The notes beneath the pieces are model-generated. The model was not told the DNA's origin. It made no database searches and was given only the letters and a program-made list of their open reading frames with translations. Below, piece by piece: positions 1-11,757 of a stretch of 64,000 nucleotides of DNA. Each line of letters starts with the position of its first letter. Position 1 is the first letter of the stretch. Position numbers and translations under genes: made by a program. The DNA is from Erinaceus europaeus (taxonomy: Eukaryota; Chordata; Mammalia; Eulipotyphla; Erinaceidae). The DNA lies in the NCBI RefSeq assembly GCF_950295315.1, contig NC_080171.1, positions 113,466,093 to 113,530,092 of the forward strand, written 5' to 3'.

Positions 1-50
1 CTTAAACGCACACGGTAACATGTGTGCTTAACCCAGGGCTACACCACCTC
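1..50 (-). repeat. SINE type B head, cut by window edge
   Basis: On the minus strand this reads as the tRNA-like head of a type B SINE (GGGTTAAGCACACATG). The body lies outside the window. Confidence 0.55.
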
Positions 51-106
51 GTCCCCAGACCAGCAGTCCTTAAGGCTCTTCCTCAATTTTCCAAGACTTT
101 GTGTTT

Positions 107-181
107 GACTGAATATATATATAATATCATATTTTATATATAATATATAGTATATTATATATTTTATATATAATTTTTTTT
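107..181. repeat. AT-rich low-complexity tract
   Basis: Alternating A/T with many TATATA runs ending in a T-run. It probably grew from the A/T tail of the minus-strand SINE that follows. Confidence 0.8.
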
Positions 182-290
182 TAATGGAGACACCTAGCAC
201 TGAGGCTTTCTTCAGGGCCGAAATACTACCATGAATGTACCAGGGTTCCAACCTGGGTCGCGCACATGGCTAAGCAGGAGCCCTTCCCCC
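182..290 (-). repeat. Diverged tRNA-like SINE, minus strand
   Basis: It shows a reversed B-box region (GGTTCCAACCTGGGTC) and a preceding block like GACACCTAGCACTGAGGC, which recurs at about 2290. The short open frames across it have no coding meaning. Confidence 0.6.
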
Positions 291-619
291 GCCCTTGTAA
301 GCTATCTCAGATCCTCTTATTTAATCAGCTTTTTCCAACTTTAGATTCGCACGCCTGTCCCTCTAGCGCCATCTGCTGCTGTCTCCAATCACTGCAGCGT
401 CTTCCATTTGCTCCGCCCACTGGAAGCAAGGGCAGGGCAAAGCTGCTCGTTCTAGTAAATAGTAAATAGGCACCTACTAAACACCGGGCACTTTAACAGT
501 TCCTGCAGCTGTAGCACCATCAAACAAAAACCTCTTAATTTCCGAGACCCCAGATTCTCACTCAGTGATATATTAAAAAGCTGAGGGAATGAGGCTCGGT
601 GGTGTTGCTCTTCTTACAT
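291..619. other. Unassigned sequence, no gene seen
   Basis: No recognisable repeat, splice pattern or protein similarity. Confidence 0.5.
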
Positions 620-1262
620 CAGACTCCGAGGGTTCGGGGGTGGGGGGGTGTCTCTGCATGTTACTTAATTTTTCCCCTCAATTTTTATTTGTGATTAACA
701 GTGGATTACAAGTTCCACGCTGTACCCACCACAGAAGTTGTGTCCCCACCCTCCTATCTCCCAAAGATAACCACCATAGTTCTTACAATCTTAGAAACAG
801 TTTGATGATATGGGATGATCTCACTTACAGACAGAAGCCGAAAAACAAGATCAGAGGGAAAACACTAAGCAGAACTTGGACTGGAGTTGGTGTATTGCAC
901 CAAAGTAAAAGCCTCTGGAGAGGGGAGGGTTCAGGTCCTGGAACATGATGGCAGAGGAGGACCTCTGTGGGGGTTGAATTGTTATGTGTAGAACTGGGAA
1001 ATGTTATATATGTACAAGCTATTGTATTGTATTGTCAACAGTAAACCATTAATCCCACAATAAATTTTTTACAAATGTTTGCTTGTTTTGTTTTTTTTGT
1101 AAGTTCATATGTATCAGTTCTCTGGATTCCACATGAGTGAAACCATCCAGTAGTTATCTTTGATCTCTTCATTTCACTCAGCGTAATCACCTCCAGCTCC
1201 ATCCATTTTTGTCATAAAGGACACAATATTGCTTTTTTTTTTTTGATAGCAGAGTAGTACGG
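620..1262 (-). mobile_element. Old L1 3' region, minus, split by a younger L1 end
   Basis: 620-793 and 1080-1262 are reverse-strand pieces of an old L1 3' region; the typical reversed text includes CACCTCCAGCTCCATCCATT and a remnant of the reversed ATGGAATACTAC motif. A younger plus-strand L1 3' end at 794-1079 separates them. Similar old minus-strand copies lie at about 6620-7000 and 12390-12770. Confidence 0.65.
794..1079 (+). mobile_element. 5'-truncated L1 3' end
   Basis: It starts at the L1 landmark ATATGGGATGATCTCACT, runs through CACCAAAGTAAAAG and ATTGTATTG, and ends at AATAAATTTTTT. Only the 3' UTR is present. Confidence 0.85.
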
Positions 1263-1687
1263 AGTGTGTCTCTCTTAACTTCTTTAGCCAGGTGTTCCTT
1301 TATTTCTGAAGGTAGAATACTCAGCAGGCCAGAGAGATGTTAGCAAATGCAGAGATCCTGAGGGAATGGCCACTCAGAACAGCAAAAATCCTCAAGCAGA
1401 AGCATAGGAAATCAGTGAATGAGTGAGCCCCTCCCGGCCGCTGCTCTGCCTCTGCTCTACGTACTAGCCCTCTCCTTCGCTTGTTTTAATTTTTCGGTTC
1501 TCAAACTGTCCAATTCTATTCAACATACATTTTGCTGTAAACCATCTATGTGTTTTTAGAAGCCTGTGTGGAAAACAGAATGTTGGCTCTTTTTTTTTTT
1601 TCAGGAAAAAAATATCCACATAAACTGAATGAATATACTATATATTTGGAGATTCTGCCTTAAGAGTATCTACTCTCAGTGTAAGGT
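1263..1687. other. Unassigned sequence
   Basis: No gene or clear repeat recognised. It ends with the first copy of the duplicated target of the next SINE. Confidence 0.5.
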
Positions 1688-1889
1688 CCGGCGTCAGGGT
1701 CCCGGTTCGAGCCCCCAGCTCTCCACCTGCAGGGGAGTCACTTCACAGGCAGTGAAGCAGGTCTGCAGGTGTCTGTCTTTCTCTCCCTCTCTCTGTCTTG
1801 CCCTCCTCTCTCCATTTCTGTCCTATCCAACAACAACGACAACAATAATAACTACAACAAGGGCAACAAAAGGGAATAAATAAAAAAAA
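1688..1889 (+). repeat. SINE type A, 5'-truncated
   Basis: It lacks most of the tRNA-like head, but has the B-box (CGGTTCGAGCC), the CT-rich body and the AACAAAAGGGAATAAATAAA tail. The flanking repeat ATCTACTCTC supports retroposition. Confidence 0.9.
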
Positions 1890-1989
1890 ATCTACTCTCT
1901 CGGTTATAAAATCTCTCTCTTGGCCATTGATGGCTACTAAGTGGAGGTTATTATAGTTAAAATATCGATGTTAATGATAGTTTTTGTTG

Positions 1990-2166
1990 ATTTATTTTTG
2001 GATAGCGATAGTGAGAAATCAAGAAGAAAGAGAGGTAGAAAAGGGAAGAGAGAGAGAGAGAAACCTGTAGCACTGCTTCACCACTGATGAAGCTTTCTTC
2101 CTGCAGGTGGGGACCAGGGGCTTGAACCAGAATCCCTGTGCACTGTGTGCCACCACCTGGCCCCTA
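1990..2166 (-). repeat. SINE type B, minus strand
   Basis: Reversed body (AGAGAGAGAGAGAAACCTG), GAAGCTTTC block, GGGGACCAGGGGCTTGAACC and the head CACCACCTGGCCCC are all present. Confidence 0.85.
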
Positions 2167-2221
2167 ATGACAATTTTTAAGTTAATTATAATTAAGAGCA
2201 GGGTTTTTGTTTGCTTGTTGG

Positions 2222-2397
2222 TTTGTTTTGGCTTTTATCTATTAAGACAGAGGCAGGAATATGGATGGGGGTGGACGGGGGGGGGGGGAGACACCATAGC
2301 ACTGAGGCTTCCTTCAATGAGGTGGAGGCCAGTCTCAAACCCAGGTCACACACGGCAAAGCAGCAAACTACCCAGTGAGTATTCCACCAGCCCGTCA
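2222..2397 (-). repeat. Diverged tRNA-like SINE, minus strand
   Basis: Reversed body with a GGACGGGGGGGG run, then CACCATAGCACTGAGGC and a reversed B-box TCAAACCCAGGTC. It is the same type as 182-290. Confidence 0.65.
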
Positions 2398-2529
2398 CTG
2401 TTGTACAGAAAAGAAAGAGACACTGAAAACGAACGCTTTCTGTCTGTTCCCAGTAGGATCCTTGCTAGAAGGGGGCCTGAGTGTATGTGTGTGACTCTAC
2501 CGTGAACTTCGCATCAGCGTTTTTCCAAA

Positions 2530-2935
2530 TTTGAACTGAAAAGTTCCAGGGTCAAGAAATAACCCAATATCTACCAATAGGAAAACTGATATTCATACCA
2601 TGAACTCCTCCTCAGCAAGGAAAATGACTCTCCACTGCTGATACAAACAACAGCATGGGTAGGTCTCACAGCCATCAGGAGGCATGTGGTATATGACTCC
2701 ATTTATAGACAGTTCTAGGACAGGAAGGAACCCCACAGTCAGAGGGATTGTTGTAGACGTGTCCAGCACTGGGGGAGGCTGTGGACGTGAACTGCAGGGA
2801 CACAGGGATACTGTGGTGGTGGCACTGCTTCCTAGCTTAAGGACAATGGTTTCAAACTATATGCACTTGACAAAATATGTCACATGGTGGTACCTGTTGA
2901 GATGAGGAAGGAAATCCTCACCTCCCTGAGGTATT
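2530..2935 (+). mobile_element. Ancient L1 3' end
   Basis: Diverged L1 text: an ORF2 end with remnants of TACTCAGCAA, CAACAGCATGGGTA and ATGACTCCATTTATA, then a UTR with CACTGGGGGAGGCTG. It resembles old mammalian L1M-type ends. The open frame at 2684-2905 is not a gene. Confidence 0.65.
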
Positions 2936-3136
2936 CTTAAACCGGATGGATAAACCCAGTATCACTAGAAAGGTCAGCAAAGGAAGAAAAAAAAAAAAAA
3001 ACCAAACTACAGTCTCATGCATGGAGGGAGACAGTGAAGTGTATCCGTTTTGCTAGGAAAATGAGAGGTAAAACTCTGTGCTCAGGGTGTGCGGAAGGGG
3101 TAAGGAGAAAGCAATTCTCAAAAATGTGCCTTTGAG

Positions 3137-3264
3137 GGGCAGGGAAGAAAGCATAATGGTTATGCAAAGAGACTGTCATGCCTGAGACTACAAAGTCCCA
3201 GGTTCAATCCCCCCACACCACCACAAGCCAGAGCTGAGCAGTGCTCTGGTTAAAAGAAAAAAAG
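3137..3264 (+). repeat. SINE type C
   Basis: Short tRNA-like unit: GAAAGCATAATGGTTATGCA, B-box CCAGGTTCAATCCCC, then GCCAGAGCTGAGCAGTGCTC and an A-rich tail with no CT body. Confidence 0.85.
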
Positions 3265-5530
3265 AACCAGAAACAATCAAATACTTAGAGAAAAACATTG
3301 GTAAAACACTTTCCCACCTACACCTCAAGGACATCTTTGATGAATCAAACCCAATTGCAAGGAAGACTAAAGCAGAAACAAACCAATGGGACTACATCAA
3401 ATTGAAAAGCTTCCGCACATCCAAAGAAACTATTAAACAAACAAAGAGACCCCTCACAGAATGGGAGAAGATCTTCACATGCCATACATCAGACAAGAGA
3501 CTAATCACCAAAATATATGAAGAGCTCAGCAAACTTAGCACCAAAAAAGCAAATGAACCCATCCAAAAATGAGCAGAGGATATGAACAAAACATTCACTA
3601 CAGAGGAGATCCAAAAGGCTAACAAACATATGAAAAACTGCTCTAGGTCACTGATTGTCAGAGAAATGCAAATTAAGACAACACTAAGATACCACCTCAC
3701 TCCTGAAAGAATGGCATACATCAAAAAGGACAGCAGCAACAAATGCTGGAGAGGTTGTGGAGACAGAGGAACCCTTTTACATTGCTGGTGGGAATGTAAA
3801 TTGGTCCAGCCTCTGTGGAGAGCAGTCTGGAAAACTCTCAGAAGGCTAGACATGGACCTTGCATATGATCCAGTAATTCCTCTCCTGGGGTTATACCCCA
3901 AGGACTCCATAACACCCAACCAAAAAGAGGTGTGTACTCCTATGTTCATAGCAGCACAATTCATAATAGCTAAAACCTGGAAGCAACCCAGGTGCCCAAC
4001 AACAGATGAGTGGCTGAGAAAGCTGTGCTATATATACACAATGGAATACTATGCAGCTATCAAGAACAATGAACCCACCTTCTCTGATCCATCTTGGACA
4101 GAGCTAGAAGGAATTATGTTAAGTGAGCTAAGTCAGAAAGATAAAGATGAGTATGGGATGATCCCACTCATCAACAGAAGTTGAGGAAGAAGATCTGAAA
4201 GGGAAACTAAAAGCAGGACCTGACCAAATTGTAACTAGGGCACCAAAGTAAAAACCCTGTGGTGAGGGGTAGACATGCAACTTCCTGGGCCAGTGGGGGG
4301 TGGGAGTGGGTGGGAGGGATGGGTCACAGTCTTTTGGTGGTGGGACTGGTGTTTATGTACACTCCTAGTAAAATGTAGTCATATAAATCACTAGTTAATT
4401 AATATGAGAGGGGGAAAATTAATTGTATGTCTCAAAGTTTTTCAAAACACAAACTGAATCTTTTTAATATATAGGCTGTGTAATTGATATGCAGACTCTC
4501 TCAAAAGCCTAGACCAAGTAGATCAGAAGCAACCAATAGCACAGCTACATACAAGATATTGGGTACTGTACTGCAAACCCTAACAAAAGGACTTTTCAAA
4601 GTTAACCCAATTACCAATTAATGTGATGATAACATTAACTATCGATTGTCTTTTTGAACCCTAAGACAGCAGGAACCTCACATCTCCACTATAGAGTCTC
4701 TACTTCCCTCAGTCCTGGAACCCTTGGATAGGGCCCACTTTCCCATATGCCTCTCCCAATCCATATCAAATAATATTGCATCTGCCGATCACAACCTAAC
4801 CAACGCAACGATTGCCACCTCAGCATGCTTCACTTCAGACTGTGTCCAGAGTCTTCACGTGTAGAATGACAACCCTTCAGCTTCATTACTCAGGTGAGAC
4901 CTTTCCTTTCATAGTATACTCTAATTCCATCTCAGGAGGTTCACTTTCTAACAAAGTCCCAAAACCTAGATATACACCAGTTTCTGTGAGAGAGAGCCTA
5001 TGTTCACACGTATCCGTAAACTACTGCAAAATATATACCTGAAAGCAGAAGTACACTAGAGTTTGCAGTGAGTACCCCCCTAACACTTCCTCTCCACTAT
5101 TCCAAGCTTTGGGTCCATGATTGCTCAACAATTTGATTGGCTTCGTATGTTAACTCTCTTTTCAGTCACCAGGTTCCAGATGTCATCAGGATGCCGGCCA
5201 GGCTTCCCTGGACTGAAGACCCCACCAATGTGTCCTGGAGCTCAGCTTCCCCAGAGACCCACCCTACTAGGGAAAGAGAGAGGCAGACTGGGAGTATGGA
5301 CCGACCAGTCAACGCCCATGTTCAGCGGGGAAGCAATTACAGAAGCCAGACCTTCCACCTTCTGCAACCCTCAATGACCCTGGGTCCATGCTCCCAGAGG
5401 GATAGAGAATGGGAAAGCGATCAGGGGAGGGGGTGGGATATGGAGATTGGGTGGTGGGAATTGTGTGGAGTTGTACCCCTCCTACCTTATGGTTTTGTTA
5501 ATTAATCCTTTCTTAAACAAAAAACAAAAA
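3265..5530 (+). mobile_element. 5'-truncated L1 with long 3' UTR
   Basis: The first part is the C-terminal end of L1 ORF2; the frame open at 3582-4184 has the conserved [20 protein letters not shown] and ELSQ blocks. ORF2 upstream of 3580 is in another frame, so the copy is dead. The 3' UTR starts about 4180 and, by comparison with 27447-28009, 31926-32690 and 16874-17185, seems to run to about 5512 (about 1.3 kb). It ends in an A-rich tail that grew into an AAAG repeat. A junction between two elements near 4460-5040 is not excluded. Confidence 0.8.
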
Positions 5531-5534
5531 AAAA

Positions 5535-5582
<48 letters not shown>

Positions 5583-5592
5583 ACGGAAGGAA
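5530..5592. repeat. (AAAG)n microsatellite
   Basis: About eleven GAAA units grown from the poly(A) tail of the L1 just upstream. Confidence 0.95.
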
Positions 5593-5740
5593 GAGAAATT
5601 CACAATAGTTTCCTTCTCAAGGGTAAGGACTGACTTGAAGTGTGGGAGAGAGTGGATGATTCAAGGCCTGCTGAGGGCCTGAATTTTTACTTTAATATAA
5701 GCTGCACACCAAAAGGTGCTTCTTAAAAATATCAGCTTTG

Positions 5741-6042
5741 AGGGGGTCAGGCGGTAGCGCAGCGGGTTAAGTGCACGTGGTGCAAAGTGCAAGGACTGGC
5801 GCAAGGGCCGGTGTAAGGATCCAGGTTCGAGCCCCCAGCCCCCCACCTGCAGGGGAGTTGCTTCACAAGTGGTGAAGCAGGCCTGCAGGTGTCTTGTCTT
5901 TCTCTCTCCCTCTCTGTCTTCCCCTCCTCTCTCCACTTCTCTCTGTCCTATCCAACAACAACGACATCAGCAACAACAACAATAATAACTACAACAATAA
6001 AACAAGGGCAACAAAAGGAAATAAGTAAAAAAATATATATGT
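5741..6042 (+). repeat. SINE type A with target-site duplication
   Basis: Full-length type A with A-box, B-box (GGTTCGAGCCC), CT body, ACAACAATAAAACAAGGGC and an AAATAAGTAAAA tail. ATCAGCTTTG at 5731-5740 and 6043-6052 is the target-site duplication. Confidence 0.95.
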
Positions 6043-6389
6043 ATCAGCTTTGTAAGGACTTTCTGAGGTCTGTTTACAGCACCTTCAGTACTTTACAGAG
6101 AATGCACCTTATTTATGTAAATTACAATATTTCTTTCTTTTTAATGAGTGTATTGTGAGATGTTCATAATGTGTTCCGTAAAAAATTGTTTTAGATCATG
6201 CAAGACTATTATGGACATCTATATGGAAATAAATCTGGCAACCTAGAAGAAATGGACACATTCTTAGAGGCATACCAACTGCCAACCTTGACACACGAAG
6301 TAAATAAATTAAGCAGGCCGATCACTGGTGCAGACTGCCCTCCCCCAGGTGAACCATCCTCTGGCCCCTAAAGAGATTTCTAAATATAT

Positions 6390-6546
6390 TTTATTTTATT
6401 TTGGTGAAAGAGAAAGATACACAGAGGGAGAGAGACTAGAGCAATGCTCAGCTCTGGCTTATGGGGTGTCAAGGATTGAACCTAGGACCTCAGTGCCTCA
6501 GGCATGAAAGTCTTTTGCATAACCATTACACTATCTCCCCAGCCCT
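6390..6546 (-). repeat. SINE type C, minus strand
   Basis: Reversed CAATGCTCAGCTCTGGCTTA, AGGATTGAACCTAGGACC and TTTGCATAACCATTACACTA mark a type C unit. Confidence 0.85.
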
Positions 6547-6619
6547 CTAGACAGATTTGCTTAGCTTTTTTAACTCTAGATTCTAGATAGTTTTTTCTTG
6601 AATACTGAATCTTAACAGC

Positions 6620-7000
6620 ATGTAATTTTCAAACACACATCACTGCAAGTCAAGGTCTATACATACTACACTAAATTCATCACTAAAAGTCCAAATCTAT
6701 CCTTTGCAATTTACCCCTTTCATCACAAATACCCACCTCCCTGCTTTCTGGGATTCACTAATTTGATCTTAGAGTTCAAAAGTTTATTTATATTTGAGCT
6801 CACTGAGGGAGGGATTAATTTGTTTCTGTACTGTAGTAAGTGAAATCATGTATGTTTTTCTCCACCTGACTTATTTCATTAAGCATCATACCCTCCAAGG
6901 CCCTCCATTTTTAAACAAACTTTCTAATTTTTCCCCCATTTATCTAGCTTTGTGGAGGAGAAATTTTCTAAGAATTGTGATCCTTTTCCTAAAACATTTA
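6620..7000 (-). mobile_element. Ancient L1 3' region, minus strand
   Basis: Diverged reversed L1 text: GTGAAATCATGTATG, CTTATTTCATTAAGCA and a following TCCAAGGCCCTCCATTT block. Confidence 0.55.
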
Positions 7001-7239
7001 GCCATTGTAGTCACTGGGGGGAATGTTAATAACTGTACCAAAGTTATTTGTGGTCATTACTGGTGCTGACCACAGCCAATTTAGAGCAGGAAGCAAGGAG
7101 TTACAACCCACCATATGAACTCACTCTTCATATGGCCTGTCAGTTAAGAACAGTCTTCACACTTTTAAGTGGCTGGGTAGAAAAAGAAAAACAATATCTA
7201 GTGACACATAAAAATCATTAGAAATTCAAACTTCAGTGT

Positions 7240-7425
7240 CTCTAGTAAATGCACAAAAACAAAGTTTTATTGGCACACGGACATCCTCACCCACTTATAA
7301 ATGGCCCCTAATTCTGCTCCTACTCCAGTGGTAGAACCAAGTAGTTACAACAGAAGTTTATAAAACCTGGAATATTTACCATCTAGCTCTTTGCAGAAAA
7401 ATCTTGCTGATGGTAACTGAGAGAA
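7240..7425 (-). mobile_element. Possible hAT-type DNA transposon relic
   Basis: AACAAAGTTTTATTGGCACAC and a following region resemble an old mammalian non-autonomous hAT-Charlie element as I remember it. Orientation is uncertain and no terminal repeats are visible. Confidence 0.4.
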
Positions 7426-7536
7426 TGAAGTGTGTCTCTTTTGAAAGTCATCCTTGCCTGTGATCATAATATTTGACTTGCTGACTACAAAAACATAATC
7501 AAGTATATTAAAACCATTTGAGAAATCAAGTGGGAG

Positions 7537-7797
7537 GCGTGGAGGTGGCAAATGGGGTTAAGCATGCATAGTAAGAAGCACAAGGATCCTGGTTCCAGCC
7601 CCCGGCTCCCCACCCGCAGGGGGACTGCTTCACAAGCAGTGAAGCAGGTCTGCAGGTGTCTATCTTTCTCTTCCCCTCCTCCCTCAATTTCTATCTGTCC
7701 TATCCTATAAAATGGGAAAAAATGGCCATCAGAAGCAGTGGATTCATGGTGCTGACACTGAGCCCAGCAATAACCCTGGAGGCAAAAGAAAAGAAAC
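7537..7797 (+). repeat. SINE type A-long
   Basis: SINE head, B-box-like TGGTTCCAGCCC and CT body, then the extra tail with GAAGCAGTGGATTCATGGTG and CAGCAATAACCCTGGAGGC. That tail marks a longer subfamily. Confidence 0.85.
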
Positions 7798-8219
7798 GGA
7801 GTGAAGTCAGACCCACGTGAAGTAGGTATCTGTCAAGCATGCCAACATGAGCAAGCCCCCAGAGCTGACTAAAATTCCTCACTCTTCAGATTTAGTAAAT
7901 GGCCATAGCTACAGGTACTTAAAATAGAAAAAGTGGGGAGGAGAGTCAAAGAGCAAATAAAATGTAGCGTATCCTTATCAGTGCTGGAGTGACTAGTCCC
8001 TGGCTGGCAACTAAGCTGTGATTTCACAGAAGCAGGGACAAGGGTCAGTGATAACAGCTAGAGGCGAATGTGGGACATGACAACATCCTCGCGCACGCGA
8101 AAGCTTACGGTCACAGTGGACGTTTTCATGTCTGGAGCAGCCCAGGCCCTTTCAAGCACCAGAAGGACTGAGTTTTGAGTTACAGATTCATCTTTGCATC
8201 ATTTCATTTTTTTAAAGGG
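7798..8219. other. Unassigned sequence
   Basis: No gene or clear repeat recognised. Confidence 0.45.
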
Positions 8220-8244
8220 GTGTATGTGTGTGTGTGTGTGTGTT
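8220..8244. repeat. (TG)n microsatellite
   Basis: About twelve TG units with one interruption. Confidence 0.95.
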
Positions 8245-8304
8245 ATGTTTGATTACACTGATAACCAGAAGAATCCATGTTAGCTATAGTAGAAATCAAA
8301 AGAG

Positions 8305-8428
8305 AGGGCAGGGGTAGATAGCATAATGGTTATGCAAAGAGACTCTCTCTCATGCCTGAGACCTCAAAGTCCCAGGTTTAATCCCCTGCAACACCATAAG
8401 CCAGAGCTGAACAATGCTCAAAAATTTT
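8305..8428 (+). repeat. SINE type C
   Basis: GATAGCATAATGGTTATGCA head, CCAGGTTTAATCCCC B-box and an A/T tail. It is the first of four consecutive plus-strand SINEs. Confidence 0.9.
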
Positions 8429-8436
8429 TAAAAAGA

Positions 8437-8715
8437 AGGGAGTTGGGCAGTAGCGCAGTGGGTGAAGCGCACGAGGCACAAAGAACAAGGACCAGTGGAA
8501 GGATCCAGGTTCGAGCCCCTGGCCCCCCACCTGCAGGGGAGTCGCTTCACAGGCGGTGAAGCAGGTCTGCAGGTGTCTGTCTTTTTCTCCCCTTCTCTAT
8601 CTTCCCCTCCTCTCTCCATTTCTCTCTGTCCTATCCAGCAACAATGACATCAATAATAACTACAGCAATAAAACAAGGGCAACAAAAGGAAATAAATAAA
8701 TATTTTTTAAAAATT
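8437..8715 (+). repeat. SINE type A
   Basis: Full-length copy with GTTGGGCAGTAGCGCAG head, B-box GGTTCGAGCCC and an AAATAAATATTTTTT tail. It inserted just downstream of the type C tail. Confidence 0.92.
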
Positions 8716-8723
8716 AAAAAAGA

Positions 8724-8965
8724 GGGAGTCGGGCGGTAGTGCAGTGGGTTAAGCGCAGGTGGCGCAATTGCAAGGACCTGCAAAAGGATCCCGGTTCGAG
8801 CCCCCAGCTCCCCACCTGCAGGGGTATCACTTCACAGGCAGTGAAGCAGGTGTGCAGGTGCCTATCTTTCTCTCCCCTTCTCTGTCTTCCCCTCCTCTCT
8901 CCATTTCTCTCTGTCCTATCCAACAACAATAAAAAAAAATTAAAAAAGAAAGAAAAGAAAAAGAA
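8724..8965 (+). repeat. SINE type A
   Basis: A second full head and body with a shortened tail (CAACAATAAAAAAAAATT), in tandem with the preceding SINE. Confidence 0.9.
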
Positions 8966-8996
8966 ATCAAAAATCAAAATAGAGTTTAGGAGAGAG

Positions 8997-9112
8997 TGCA
9001 GGAGACAGCATAACGATTATGCAAAAGAGTTTCATGCCTGAGGCTCCGAAGCCCGCGATCCCATCCCCTACACCACCACAAGTCAGAGCTGCACAATAAT
9101 CTGAAAATAAAA
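8997..9112 (+). repeat. SINE type C
   Basis: GACAGCATAACGATTATGCA head, a diverged B-box and GTCAGAGCTGCACAATAATC. Last member of the SINE cluster. Confidence 0.8.
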
Positions 9113-10305
9113 CCTTGGCTCCCAACAAGTTAGAGTGTAGGCAGAGAACTGGAGAAGGGAACTTACAGCAGCATGTCCAAAGGAAGCCAGCACAAGACAC
9201 CTCTGATTTTACATGTTCACTCACTGTCTCTCCATATCACAACACTCATTTAATTTAAAATTTGATCTACTCCATTATACCCAAGATATTCTTTTGACAA
9301 TGTCATGAACACAAAGAACTTTAATGAGAGTTATTTTTTTGTTGTTGTTAGAAGCCTTCAGACTTGGGTATGTATTTCATGCCTACAGCTCATCCTAAAG
9401 TTAGTCAAGTCACATGGCAGAGCTCAGTCGCTAAATAATCAGAAGCTGCTCTGTGAAACAGCTCAGGCTAAGGGTCGCCATCTGTGATGATGTGAGCTCC
9501 AATCTGGTCCCCGGCCACGTTCGTCTTATGTAAAGCCAAGCCAAATGTGAGTTCTAACAACGCTGGAGTGCCTGTGTACACGCCTTTGTTGTGGAACTGC
9601 GACAGAAGCACTCACACGGTGTATAATCTGAATGATAGGGGACTGCGCTGGGGAGATGCAGCCTTATCACTCAGACACAAACGTGTTGAACTCTTCTTTC
9701 CTTCACCTTGAACCAGGGGAGGTTCCTGCATGGGGGGCGGGGGGGACTTCATTCCCAGGGCTAAGGAGTGTCTGGAGAGGGCCCTGCCTCCACGTGGCCT
9801 GAGACATTCACACAGATCTTTGGTCACCTCCTCCTTGAACCTGTTTGCGTTCTATACGACAAAGTCTTGAGAGACCAGCTGAGAGAGGGAGAGAGCACGT
9901 CAAGACCTCTCAAGGCTGGTCATGAGCAGATGAGGGGATTCATCTTTAACCCGCCACCATTCACAGCTGAGGCTGATTAATGTTGCTTCTCCCATCCCGG
10001 CTCTGGGAGTGAAAATACCAGATGGGGGCAGGACAGGTCAAGTTTCAAGGACCCCGTCTAGAGTAGACATGATTAACAGTCTATGATTAAAACTGACCAC
10101 ACTACAGATTAATCTGGAGTAAGGAGCAGTCTTTCTGATTTGGATTGATTATGGTGTAAGAGTATCTTTGTTTTTCTGGGGCAGGATTCCTGATTGTCAT
10201 CTCACATGAATTATTTTATAAATGCTTTTCTAAAAAGCCTGTACATTTTCCGGTATTAGCAAAGCCAAGGTGTCCCTCTCCCAGTGAATTCACGTTTATG
10301 ACCTT
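9113..10305. other. Unassigned, mostly unique sequence
   Basis: About 1.2 kb without a repeat I recognise. Short open frames on both strands show no family motif, and I see no splice pattern or promoter. Confidence 0.5.
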
Positions 10306-10307
10306 TA

Positions 10308-10494
10308 TTCATTTATTGGATAGAAACAACCAGAAATCAAGGGGGAAAGAGGGAGAGAGACAGAGAGCCGCCTGCAGACCAGCTTCACCACTCACAGGCT
10401 TTCCCCCCTGCAGGTGGGGACCGGGACTTGAACCTGGGTCTTTGCGCACTGTAGCATATGCGGTCAACCAGGTGTGCCACCACTGGGGCCCACA
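10308..10494 (-). repeat. SINE type B, minus strand
   Basis: Reversed body, CTGCAGGTGGGGACCGGGAC, TTGAACCTGGGTC and the head CACCACTGGGGCCC. Confidence 0.9.
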
Positions 10495-10597
10495 AATTTA
10501 TGTTTATAAAGTGAGTGTAATGCAATACGGAAGAATGAAGCAAAAAGTTCAATTCTGTGAGACAAGCAGGACATGGGTCATTTAAGAAAAAAACGCA

Positions 10598-10870
10598 TGA
10601 GGGTGCTGGGCGGTAACACACCTGGGTAAGCACACATAGCACTAAGTGCAAGGATCCCAGTTCCAGCCCCCAGTTCCAACCCCTGGCTCCCCACCTGCAG
10701 AGGGGTTGCTTCACAAGCATCTGCAGGTGTGTCTGTCTTTCTCCCTCTCTGTCTTCCCCTCCTCACTCAATTTCTCTCTGTCCTATCCAACAGCAACAAC
10801 AAAAATGGCCACAGGAGCAGTGGATTCGTAGTGCAGACACTGAGCCCCAGCAATAACCCTGGAGGCAAAA
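10598..10870 (+). repeat. SINE type A-long
   Basis: Head GTGCTGGGCGGTAACACACC, CT body, and the long tail with GCAGTGGATTCGTAGTGCAG and CAATAACCCTGGAGGC. The tail runs straight into a GAAA repeat. Confidence 0.9.
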
Positions 10871-10908
10871 GAAAGAAAGAAAGAGAGAGAGAGAGAAAGA
10901 AAGAATGA

Positions 10909-10956
<48 letters not shown>

Positions 10957-10966
10957 GAGGGAAAGG
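10869..10966. repeat. (GAAA)n microsatellite
   Basis: About 95 bp of GAAA with some GAGA units, grown from the A-rich tail of the SINE before it. Reverse-strand open frames of Leu/Ser/Phe here are artefacts. Confidence 0.95.
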
Positions 10967-10969
10967 GTG

Positions 10970-11398
10970 CATGAGCACCTCATGCAGATGTCCATGAATA
11001 TTCCAACAAAACATTTTGAAGCGGGGGGTGCTGATGGATGCATTAGTGACACAGAGCTCAATGTCACTAGGTGAAATTTTGTTTCAGAGGAGTAACCAAT
11101 TGCATGGGGAGTAAGAAAAGACCTTGTTTTCCTAACAGGAGAAGATAAGCATGACCTAGAGGCTTCCTGAAAACACAGATTCCCCAGGGCATTTCACTTG
11201 AGCAACAATTCTGGATAAAAGGGAAATTTTTTCAGTAGTAGGAGGGCAAGAAGGAATTGGAGGTTCTATGTGCTTTCCCCTGTCTCCCAGACCTTCACAG
11301 CAGGGACAGGAAGATCTGAACAGAAGGAAACATCTACTCTTCTCGGCCATGTGAAACACCAGCCCTAGATTTAAGGGTCCATTTGCTAAGGGCAAACA
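10970..11398. other. Unassigned sequence
   Basis: No gene or clear repeat recognised. Confidence 0.45.
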
Positions 11399-11399
11399 A

Positions 11400-11680
11400 G
11401 TTTTAATTTCTTTACTGGGAGATTAGTGGTTTACAGTCAACAGTGCAGCCCAGTAGTTTGTACATGCGTGACATTTCTCAGTTCTCCACATTCCCATTCA
11501 ACTCCTACTAGGTCCTCCTCTGCCATCATGTTTCAGGACCTGAACCCTCACCCCTCAGCCCCCCAGAGACTTTGACTTTGGTGCAATACACCAACTCCAG
11601 TCCAAGTTCTGCTTGTGTTTTCTCTTCTGTTCTTATTTTTCAACTTCTGTCTATGAGTGAGATCATCCCATAGAAGAATG
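11400..11680 (-). mobile_element. 5'-truncated L1 3' end, minus strand
   Basis: Mirror of the 3' UTR at 794-1079: it starts with a reversed tail (TTTCTTTACTGGGAGATTAG) and ends at the reversed AGTGAGATCATCCCAT landmark. Confidence 0.85.
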
Positions 11681-11757
11681 ACGTTTTCCCCCCTCTGGGT
11701 ATAGTCAATGATTATTAAATCAAGCACATTGCAAACTCATCAGCACATCATAAATTT

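Noticed and set aside
3582..4184. 200-codon frame as a host gene
   Set aside because: Plain L1 ORF2 C-terminus, part of a truncated L1.
5137..5505. 122-codon frame and its near copy at 27598-27966 as a conserved gene
   Set aside because: Both are the same old-type L1 3' UTR; similarity is due to the repeat.
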